From Psychrobacter lutiphocae DSM 21542 (GTDB lineage Bacteria; Pseudomonadota; Gammaproteobacteria; Pseudomonadales; Moraxellaceae): a DNA stretch of 64,000 nt. The position numbers were made by a program, and so were the translations under genes. The stretch lies in NCBI RefSeq assembly GCF_000382145.1, contig NZ_KB907636.1, positions 1 to 64,000 on the forward strand, given 5' to 3'. Below are positions 56,144 through 64,000 of this stretch, piece by piece (the first letter of the stretch is position 1; every line of letters begins with the position of its first letter). The notes beneath the pieces are model-generated. The model was given only the letters and a program-made list of their open reading frames with translations, did not search any database and was not told the DNA's origin.

Positions 56144-56308
56144 ATGAAAAAATGGGAATGTATTGTTTGCGGCTGGGTTTATGATGAGGAGCTTGGTTGT
56201 CCAGAAGAAGGCATAGCTCCGGGTACCAAATGGGAAGATGTGCCTGAGGACTGGACTTGCCCTGAATGTGGCGTCGGCAAACTTGATTTTGAGATGCTTG
56301 AGATCTAA
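56144..56308 (+). CDS. rubA: rubredoxin
   Basis: A 54-aa iron protein too short for many gene finders. The two CxxC iron-binding pairs are ECIVCGWVY and WTCPECGVGK, with the rubredoxin spacing between them. It carries electrons, often to alkane hydroxylases or oxidative-stress enzymes. It is 28 bases upstream of an alpha/beta-hydrolase gene on the same strand and is likely co-transcribed; in Acinetobacter rubA is also linked to a hydrolase (from memory). No rubredoxin reductase is next to it. Confidence 0.93.
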   Translation: MKKWECIVCGWVYDEELGCPEEGIAPGTKWEDVPEDWTCPECGVGKLDFEMLEI

Positions 56309-56336
56309 TTAAACGAATTAATTATAGATAACCCTT

Positions 56337-57359
56337 ATGCCAAACTCTGCGCCAACACAAACACCAACAGCACATGCCGACAAGCATGACCAAACACCTG
56401 TCTCTCTACATGTTGCCCCTCTTCATAACTGGTACCCCTCCCCGCTGTCGCCCTTAATGCAGCAAGCCATCATCCCTATATCCAAAGAGATCAACCTGTG
56501 TGTTGAAGTTGGTGGCAACCCCAACAATCCACCGTTGTTACTGATTATGGGTCTTGGCTCGCAGTTGATATTTTGGCCAGAATCGCTTATCAAGCGCCTC
56601 ATCGAGGCCGGCTTTTATGTCATTCGTTTTGACAATAGAGACATCGGCTTATCCAGCAAAATTAAACGTGACGACTTGCCCCACATCAACTTTTTGGGCG
56701 CCATGTTAAAAATACAATTTGGCATCGACAACTCACAAACCCAGGTCCCCTATCACTTAACCGACATGGCCGACGATGTGGCCAACTTAATGCAGGCGCT
56801 CAACTTGCGCCAAGCCCATATCCTTGGTGCCTCTATGGGCGGTATGATTGCCCAAATTTTTGCCGCCAAATACCCACATTTAGTCCATCGTTTGGCACTG
56901 ATATTCTCAACCAATAACCGACCGTTACTAGAGCCGCCACACCCCAAGCAGCTTTATACCCTATTTAAACGTCCAGCCAGTTATCAAGAAGAAGACGTGG
57001 TTAATCATGGCAAATGGTTTATCAAAACCGTCGGCACACCTGGGCACATCAATGAAGATCTGGTTGCCAACTTATCACGTTTGCGTTATCAGCGCTGCTT
57101 TTATCCTGCTGGCACCATCCAACAGCTGACCGCCATCTTAATGACCGGCTCCATTCAGCATTATAGCAAGGCCATTTCTGCCCCGACCTTAATTATGCAT
57201 GGCAGTAAAGATGGGTTATTACCACCATCACATGGTAAAGCAGTTGCACGCGACATCCCCAATGCCACATTCATTTTGATTAAAGGCATGGCACACGACT
57301 TGCCCGAGTACTTTCAGCCCTTTATCGTCCAGCAATTAAAGCAGCATATGCTTAGCTAA
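56337..57359 (+). CDS. alpha/beta hydrolase
   Basis: A 340-aa soluble hydrolase. The nucleophile elbow GASMGG has Ser166, the acid is the Asp in HGSKDGLLPP and the His is in GMAHDLPEY. The oxyanion region is LLLIMGLGSQLIFWPE and the segment FDNRDIGLSSK is usual for the family. There is no signal peptide, and a Thr-rich N-terminus. The substrate is unknown; the group includes esterases and lactone hydrolases. It follows rubredoxin in a probable two-gene operon. Confidence 0.85.
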   Translation: MPNSAPTQTPTAHADKHDQTPVSLHVAPLHNWYPSPLSPLMQQAIIPISKEINLCVEVGGNPNNPPLLLIMGLGSQLIFWPESLIKRLIEAGFYVIRFDNRDIGLSSKIKRDDLPHINFLGAMLKIQFGIDNSQTQVPYHLTDMADDVANLMQALNLRQAHILGASMGGMIAQIFAAKYPHLVHRLALIFSTNNRPLLEPPHPKQLYTLFKRPASYQEEDVVNHGKWFIKTVGTPGHINEDLVANLSRLRYQRCFYPAGTIQQLTAILMTGSIQHYSKAISAPTLIMHGSKDGLLPPSHGKAVARDIPNATFILIKGMAHDLPEYFQPFIVQQLKQHMLS

Positions 57360-57478
57360 ACCAACAGCTAATTCATCATTGAACATTCAACCAACATTCA
57401 AAACTAGGCTAAGCTAACTAAACTAAACTAAACCAGCTAAGATAACGAAAAAACTCGCTTCCGTCTTACGCTTTCATC

Positions 57479-57892
57479 TTACTTTACCGAGGTTTTGTTA
57501 ATTATCTCATTTAGCACCCACACCGGCTTGCTCTCCCCAGTTTGTGGATTGGTGACTGCCTCTTGGCGCACATCTAACAAGTAGCGGTATCCTGGCTCAT
57601 AGTCAAAGCCCTGAATATCAGTGGTTAGCGTATTAAAATGCTTTTGGAAAGGCTGACGAAATTGAATACATTCCGTCCTCACCATAGCGCCATCGGTACC
57701 AGCAATATCGCAAGATACTTTAAACGCGCTCACTTCAATCTTAAACGACGGAATATTAATCACTTGTACCGCTTGCACTGCCTGTTTGCTGCCAGCTTTT
57801 ATTGTGTTGCCATCATTTAACCCAAGCGCGGCTGTGGTACAAGCGGTTAATGCAGCCGAAGCCAACACCATAGAAGACAGTAAGCACTTCAT
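57479..57892 (-). CDS. DUF4377-like lipoprotein
   Basis: A 137-aa protein. The ATG at 57892 has AAGGGG five bases upstream; the GTG at 57898 overlaps that site and is less likely. The signal MKCLLSSMVLASAALTAC ends in a classic LTAC lipobox, so it is an anchored lipoprotein. The C-terminal half (CIQFRQPFQKHFNTLTTDIQGFDYEPGYRYLLDVRQE) has the DUF4377 layout. Function unknown, perhaps envelope or heat-shock related as in HslJ-linked members. Confidence 0.78.
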   Translation of the reverse strand: MKCLLSSMVLASAALTACTTAALGLNDGNTIKAGSKQAVQAVQVINIPSFKIEVSAFKVSCDIAGTDGAMVRTECIQFRQPFQKHFNTLTTDIQGFDYEPGYRYLLDVRQEAVTNPQTGESKPVWVLNEIINKTSVK

Positions 57893-58031
57893 AAACACCC
57901 CTTAACTGATTGAATTAATTGCGTCTATTATAAATACTCTATCTACTGACTTTCTATGATTGTTTTGTAAAACTAAATAGTTTTCAATTATTAATTAGTT
58001 TAAATTAATTGTATCTTGACTTTTAAAGCGC

Positions 58032-58187
58032 TTATTTAGCAGAAATAGCGCTAATACAGACGTCATCCTGATAATCCTGCTGCCCCAAGCAACTGACACG
58101 GCTATCACAGCAGCCAGCACTAACCGAGCTGTGGTAGCCAAAGCCTTCTTTATCACAATAAAAGCCATTAACTACGATAATCTGCAT
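58032..58187 (-). CDS. possible small Cys-rich protein overlapping the argJ end
   Basis: A 51-aa frame (MQIIVVNGFYCDKEGFGY...) from an ATG inside the argJ tail; an upstream in-frame ATG at 58244 gives 70 aa. It has five Cys (YCDK, GCCDS, SCLG, DVC), and the codons past the argJ stop look like coding sequence. There is no clear RBS, though coupling to argJ is possible. I do not recognise it. Low to moderate confidence. Confidence 0.35.
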   Translation of the reverse strand: MQIIVVNGFYCDKEGFGYHSSVSAGCCDSRVSCLGQQDYQDDVCISAISAK

Positions 58188-59418
58188 TGATACTGACATA
58201 TTCATGCGATAAATCACAGGTATAGACTGTATCTGTCGCCTCACCCATACCTAAATCAATATGGATGGTAATTTCAGGACGACTCATCACAGCTTGACCT
58301 TGCGCTTCACTATAACTGGGGTCTAATTGACCACGGGTACAGATTGCAACATCATCCAATTTAACACTGACCAAGTTGGCATCGAGATGCTCAGCTCCTG
58401 AATACCCGACAGCGGCTATGATACGTCCCCAGTTTGGATCACTGGCAAAAAATGCAGTTTTTACTAAGGGTGAATGTGCCACAGCATAGGCCACATCACA
58501 GCAGTCTGCAACCGTTTTACCGCCTGTCACTTTGACCGTAATAAACTTAGTTGCGCCTTCGCCATCGCGCACAATCAAGGTCGCAAGGCGTAAGAAAACT
58601 TGCTGTAATGCCAAAAATACCGGCTCATAGTCAGGATGATCGGCTGAGTCAATCAGTTGCTCATTATGCGCACCAGTAGCTATTAATACACAGCAATCAT
58701 TGGTTGAGGTATCGCCATCAATGGTGATGCGGTTAAAGGATTGATTGGTCAGCTCAACCAACATCTGCTGTAATAGCGGCTGCGCAATGGGCGCATCGGT
58801 GGCAACAAAACCCAGCATGGTCGCCATATTCGGGCGGATCATGCCTGCGCCTTTAGAGATACCGGTCACATGATATACCCTTCCATCATCTAGATTAACC
58901 TGAGTGCTATCTACTTTAGGCACCGTATCAGTTGTGCGAATGGCGTTGGCAGCTGTCGCCCAATTATCAGCACCTAAGTTTTGTAAGCACGCATCTAGTC
59001 CAGTGACAATGGCATCACGGTTGATCACCTCACCAATCACACCAGTAGAAAATGGCAATACTTGATAGGCTGCCACCTGCGCTTTATCAGCCAATGCCTG
59101 ACAGGTTTGCAGCGCCCGTTGATAGCCGTCATCACCAGTTGCTGCATTGGCATTACCGGTATTGATGAGTAAATAATGCGGTGTCTGCTTTTGCTCAGTT
59201 TGCTGTTGTAATTTGTCTAAATGCTCACGCACCACCAAAACTGGCGCAGCACAGCATTGATTACTGGTGGTGACACAGGCCACGCTTGCTTTATCAGCAA
59301 TCCGAAAAACCACCAAGTCGTCACGATCTTTATAGCGCACACCGGCAGCAGTAATACCGATATCTACCCCGTCAATAGGGTAAATTATCTTAGGGGGGGC
59401 AATGTTTCCTACTGGCAT
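58168..59418 (-). CDS. argJ: bifunctional ornithine acetyltransferase / N-acetylglutamate synthase
   Basis: A 416-aa enzyme that recycles the acetyl group in arginine synthesis. The self-cleavage site is in KGAGMIRPNMATMLGF, between A199 and T200, giving two chains. The substrate region RTTDTVPK and the C-terminal SDPNWGRIIAAVGYSG are intact. Whether it makes N-acetylglutamate from acetyl-CoA too is not decided by sequence. It is a single gene followed by a possible small Cys-rich frame. Confidence 0.94.
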   Translation of the reverse strand: MPVGNIAPPKIIYPIDGVDIGITAAGVRYKDRDDLVVFRIADKASVACVTTSNQCCAAPVLVVREHLDKLQQQTEQKQTPHYLLINTGNANAATGDDGYQRALQTCQALADKAQVAAYQVLPFSTGVIGEVINRDAIVTGLDACLQNLGADNWATAANAIRTTDTVPKVDSTQVNLDDGRVYHVTGISKGAGMIRPNMATMLGFVATDAPIAQPLLQQMLVELTNQSFNRITIDGDTSTNDCCVLIATGAHNEQLIDSADHPDYEPVFLALQQVFLRLATLIVRDGEGATKFITVKVTGGKTVADCCDVAYAVAHSPLVKTAFFASDPNWGRIIAAVGYSGAEHLDANLVSVKLDDVAICTRGQLDPSYSEAQGQAVMSRPEITIHIDLGMGEATDTVYTCDLSHEYVSINADYRS

Positions 59419-59555
59419 AATTATCCTTAATCTTTTTTTTGTTTATGGTGTCTGTTAGCTTTGTAGTGCCTGTTAGTTTTATTATATAAGCTGAGGCAGT
59501 GATGCTTATTGCGACGCAAATAATATAGCAACACTGGATTGTTTAAAATCCAGGC

Positions 59556-60374
59556 TTACTTAAAATTAAAGGTAGCCCAAATTGGCGCATGATCTGACGG
59601 CTTTTCCATTGCTCGCAGCTTATAGCTGATACCCGCATCGACACATTTATCCTTGATGTCTGCACTGCATAAAATATGGTCAATACGTAGTCCACGCTTT
59701 GGATCATCATTAAAGCCGCGACTGCGATAGTCAAACCAGCTAAACAGCTCATTGCTATCTGGATACAACAAACGGTAGGTATCAAACAAATCTCGACTCA
59801 TCAAGTCAGCATACCACTCACGCTCTTCAGGTAAAAAGGATGTTTTGCCCTGACTTAACCAGCGCTTGGCATTTTTTTCACCAATACCAATATCCGTATC
59901 TTCTGGCGCCACGTTCATATCGCCCATAATAATTAGCGTACGACCTTCGGTATTTAACTCATCAATATAATCATTAAGCGAGGCGTAATATTCACGCTTC
60001 ATGGGAAATTTAGTTTCATGCTTACGATTTTCGCCTTGTGGAAAGTAACCATTTAGCACATCCACCTCTTTGTTATCAAACACATAGCGGGCATGAATAA
60101 AGCGCTTTTGCGCATCTTCTGGCTCACCTGGAAAACCTTTTTGTACAAAAATAGGCGCCTGTTTAGACACTAAGGCCACGCCATAATGTGCTTTTTGTCC
60201 GAAATACTCCACATGGTAGCCCAGCGATTCCACATTTTCTAAGGGAAACTGCTCATCATGCACTTTGGTTTCTTGTAGTCCCATCACATCTGGATTAATC
60301 ACCTCTTTTACCGCTTCTAACTGATGCTGACGGGCTCTGATTCCATTGATATTAAAGCTAACAAAACGAGTCAT
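59556..60374 (-). CDS. xthA: exodeoxyribonuclease III
   Basis: A 272-aa AP endonuclease and 3'-5' exonuclease of the base-excision repair system. SFNINGIRARQHQ, the catalytic Glu in LQETKVHD, MGDMNVAPEDTDIG and the C-terminal LRIDHILCS and PSDHAPIWATF blocks are complete. The length is standard. It lies next to pdxH on the same strand. Confidence 0.94.
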   Translation of the reverse strand: MTRFVSFNINGIRARQHQLEAVKEVINPDVMGLQETKVHDEQFPLENVESLGYHVEYFGQKAHYGVALVSKQAPIFVQKGFPGEPEDAQKRFIHARYVFDNKEVDVLNGYFPQGENRKHETKFPMKREYYASLNDYIDELNTEGRTLIIMGDMNVAPEDTDIGIGEKNAKRWLSQGKTSFLPEEREWYADLMSRDLFDTYRLLYPDSNELFSWFDYRSRGFNDDPKRGLRIDHILCSADIKDKCVDAGISYKLRAMEKPSDHAPIWATFNFK

Positions 60375-60422
60375 AAAACAATTTATCCTAAATTTTATGT
60401 ATTGAATTCTATAAAAATTACC

Positions 60423-61112
60423 CTAAGGCAATAAACGAGTGACTGTCCACTTGCTATGCTCTACTGCCGAATTGTTGGCCACTTCACTTGCTGCATCTGT
60501 CGCATCCTTTAGACGATACAACAGTCGATCATGCAAACGATTGGGTCTGCCTTGCCAAAACTCAATCTCAACCGCCTCAATCTGATATCCACCCCAAAAA
60601 TCAGGAGTTGGCACTTGGCTGCCTTCAGGATACTGCTGCTTCAACTGTGCAAACTTAGCATCCATCACCTCACGACTGGCAACCTCACCACTTTGTGGCT
60701 CACTGACCCAAGCACCGATTTGGCTTTCATAAGGACGCTTGTGAAAGTAGGCATCTGTTGTGGCTCTATCAACTTTGCGAATATGTCCGCGCAGTCTGAC
60801 TTGGCGCTGCATCTCATGCCAAAAAAACAGGGCTTCAGCATTTGGGTTTTGTTCAATATCCTCACCCTTATGGCTTAGGTAGTTGGTATAAAACACCAAC
60901 CCTTCATCATTGATTTCACGCACTAAGACCGCTCTCACCCCTGGCATACTATCATTGCCACAAGTAGCTAAGCTCACCGCATACGGCTCAGGCGCACCAT
61001 GTTCAGTGGCTTCTTGAATCCATTGTTCAAGTAACTGCAATGGGTTGTCGAACAACATGGGCTCTGATAATATGCCTTTTTCATACGACAAGCGTTCATC
61101 ACTAAAGTCCAT
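60423..61112 (-). CDS. pdxH: pyridoxine 5'-phosphate oxidase
   Basis: A 229-aa FMN enzyme making pyridoxal 5'-phosphate, the last step of vitamin B6 synthesis. The family pattern is clear: ATCGNDSMPGVRAVLVREINDEGLVFYTNYLSHKGEDI, ALFFWHEMQRQVRLRGHIRKV and the C-terminal EFWQGRPNRLHDRLLY. The C-terminal signature ends VTRLLP. It is close to the usual length of about 218 aa. Confidence 0.95.
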   Translation of the reverse strand: MDFSDERLSYEKGILSEPMLFDNPLQLLEQWIQEATEHGAPEPYAVSLATCGNDSMPGVRAVLVREINDEGLVFYTNYLSHKGEDIEQNPNAEALFFWHEMQRQVRLRGHIRKVDRATTDAYFHKRPYESQIGAWVSEPQSGEVASREVMDAKFAQLKQQYPEGSQVPTPDFWGGYQIEAVEIEFWQGRPNRLHDRLLYRLKDATDAASEVANNSAVEHSKWTVTRLLP

Positions 61113-61210
61113 AATCTGCCCCTTTTTTAATAAGTTAATAAGTTTGGTAGGTTTTGCTAAAAGTTTTGTTGTAAATCTTGAGCATTTTTTGTAAATCTTG
61201 AACGATAAAG

Positions 61211-62566
61211 TTAAGCCATCACTTTTTTAACCAAGTCTGCCAACTGCTGCGCCAACGCATCACACTGCTGCTTGTCATCTAGCTCAACCATCACTCGGAT
61301 TAACGGCTCAGTACCAGATTTACGAATTAAAATCCGACCTCTGCCCTCGATTTGCTTTTCAGCATCAGCAAATGCTTGCGCCAGCTCTGGAAAATCGTAA
61401 GGATCTTGCATCTGCTCTAAGCGTACGTTAACTAAGCATTGTGGCAATAAGCTAAAGCCTTCAGTTAATTGACTTAACGACTTTTTAGTCTGTGCCATCA
61501 CTGCCAATACTTGCAGACCTGCGATAATAGCATCACCAGTACGACTTTTATCCAAGCAAAGAATATGACCTGACGGCTCACCACCCAAAATCCAGCCTTT
61601 GGCCTCCAAGCCTTGCATCACATATCTATCACCTACTTTGGCACGCTCTAAGGCAATGCCTTGTTTTTGTAGTGCAAGTTGCAGTCCCATATTGGTCATT
61701 TGAGTGCCTACCACTCCAACAGCTTTGGTTTCTGCTTTGGTGGCTAAGATATACAAAATACCATCACCATCGACCAATTTACCAGTTTCATCAACCATAA
61801 TAATACGGTCGCCATCACCATCTAACGCAATCCCTACATCCGCCTTGTGTGTAACCACGGCTTGCTGAATGGTTTCTGGATGAGTGGAGCCACAGTTGTC
61901 ATTGATATTAATACCATCTGGTTTGTTATGGATGGCAATGACTTCAGCACCCAGCTCACGCAATACGCGTGGGCCAACGCTATAACCTGAACCATTGGCA
62001 CAGTCAATAACGATTTTTAAGTTGGATAAATCAAACTGATAGGGAAAGCTGCCTTTACAAAATTCGATATAACGCCCTTTGGCATCATTAATGCGAAAGT
62101 GCTTACCTAACTGTGCTGGATCTTCTAAGGTATAGTCCGCATGACCCTCTACAACGTCATCAAGCTTGGTATTAATCGCCCCTTGCATCGTATCGCTTAG
62201 CTTACGACCATCAGCGGCAAAAAACTTAATGCCATTGTCATAATAAGGGTTGTGTGAGGCTGAGATAACCACACCGGCATCGGCATGGAAACTGCGGGTT
62301 AAATGAGCAATGGCAGGTGTCGGCAAAGGTCCTATCATATGCACATCAACGCCAGCTGAGTTAAAGCCTGCTTGCAAGGCCGCTTCGATGACATAACCTG
62401 ATAATCGGGTGTCTTTACCAATAACCACACTCGGTTTTTTATTGCTATTTTTGTTTTGTTCTACCAAAACTTGCCCGGTGACATAACCTAACTTTAAAAC
62501 AAAATCAGGGGTAATTGGAAATTTACCAAAAAGACCACGAATGCCATCTGTGCCAAAATAACTCAT
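61211..62566 (-). CDS. glmM: phosphoglucosamine mutase
   Basis: A 451-aa enzyme that turns glucosamine-6-P to glucosamine-1-P for peptidoglycan and LPS. The N-terminal [11 protein letters not shown], the phosphoserine loop [18 protein letters not shown] (Ser104), the metal loop [13 protein letters not shown] and the substrate loop LGGEPSGHI are all present, with [15 protein letters not shown] near the end. It is a standard single gene. Confidence 0.96.
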   Translation of the reverse strand: MSYFGTDGIRGLFGKFPITPDFVLKLGYVTGQVLVEQNKNSNKKPSVVIGKDTRLSGYVIEAALQAGFNSAGVDVHMIGPLPTPAIAHLTRSFHADAGVVISASHNPYYDNGIKFFAADGRKLSDTMQGAINTKLDDVVEGHADYTLEDPAQLGKHFRINDAKGRYIEFCKGSFPYQFDLSNLKIVIDCANGSGYSVGPRVLRELGAEVIAIHNKPDGININDNCGSTHPETIQQAVVTHKADVGIALDGDGDRIIMVDETGKLVDGDGILYILATKAETKAVGVVGTQMTNMGLQLALQKQGIALERAKVGDRYVMQGLEAKGWILGGEPSGHILCLDKSRTGDAIIAGLQVLAVMAQTKKSLSQLTEGFSLLPQCLVNVRLEQMQDPYDFPELAQAFADAEKQIEGRGRILIRKSGTEPLIRVMVELDDKQQCDALAQQLADLVKKVMA

Positions 62567-62762
62567 AAATACCTCAATGTCTCATCTTAATTATTTATAA
62601 AAGAAAATTGTGCAGCAGTAAACTCACCACCAAAATAACCGCCCAGTGTAAAAAAAATTAAACACTGCTTATAAGGCTTATGTTACCACAAGGCACCACT
62701 TTGACTGTGATATTTTTTAATTTGACATTAAAAACTAAGTCAAACTTTTGGTTTATTGCATG

Positions 62763-62801
62763 AAAAAAGACCAAAAGACAATGTCGTCTTTCGGTCTTTT
62801 A
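62763..62801 (-). terminator. intrinsic terminator after guaB
   Basis: AAAAGACC-AAAGAC and GTCTTT-CGGTCTTTT form a 14-bp stem with one A/C mismatch. On the minus strand a T-run follows. It lies 110 bases past the guaB stop. Confidence 0.8.
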
Positions 62802-62911
62802 GGCTACCTGTCTGCTGCTTTTCAGTCTAACTGCTAACTGCTAATTAAAACAGATTAAGACAAATTTAGACAGAAAAATTAGCTGACACGCAAATTAGCT
62901 AATGCGCCCAA

Positions 62912-64000
<1,089 letters not shown>

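Overview
The window looks like chromosomal DNA of a Psychrobacter-type gammaproteobacterium (Moraxellaceae). The base composition is moderately AT-rich. A tyrA-aroA fusion follows pheA and hisC, recC-recB-recD lie in one run, and argJ, glmM, xthA and guaB are typical of the group. The genus is inferred from gene content and protein resemblance and was not tested by a search.

Layout: 1-3.3 kb has the edge of an IS630-like transposase, a predicted lipoprotein, an unrecognised protein and hpt. 3.3-15.1 kb is recC-recB-recD on the minus strand. Next come tRNA-Arg(CCT), a MITE-like repeat and a small secreted protein. 16.2-26.2 kb is a defence island on the minus strand: hsdM-hsdS, an unknown 209-aa gene, an Abi_2-type HEPN gene, a broken rhuM gene and hsdR. 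26.9-30.5 kb is dnaE. 31-32.2 kb is an iron alcohol dehydrogenase with a hexanucleotide repeat just upstream of its ribosome binding site. 33.4-36.6 kb is an isochorismatase-like hydrolase, a XapX membrane protein and an amidohydrolase. 36.9-42.7 kb is a five-gene minus-strand operon (RidA, aldehyde dehydrogenase, variant M19 dipeptidase, unrecognised 575-aa protein, DUF3726), divergent from a LysR regulator. 44.2-64 kb is mostly housekeeping: trmJ, cysE, folK, folB, rarD, tyrA-aroA, hisC, pheA, tal, apt, rubredoxin, an alpha/beta hydrolase, argJ, xthA, pdxH, glmM and guaB (cut by the window end).

The strongest candidate for an undescribed system is at 20.5-21.6 kb. An Abi_2/AbiF-like protein with an R-x4-H HEPN RNase motif is convergent with a short locus that has a consensus sigma-70 promoter (TTGACA, 17 bp, TATAAT), about 59 nt of compact RNA and an intrinsic terminator. 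The arrangement suggests an RNA-controlled HEPN toxin, as in the abiF RNA systems, inside a type I restriction island. Beside it an unrecognised cargo gene is bracketed by copies of an hsdS 3' end, a sign of modular exchange.

The second candidate is the LysR-controlled operon. It combines a deaminase-type RidA, an aldehyde dehydrogenase resembling 2-oxoglutarate-semialdehyde dehydrogenases, an M19 protein without the usual HxD metal motif, and two proteins of unknown function. It reads as a catabolic pathway whose substrate cannot be named from sequence alone.
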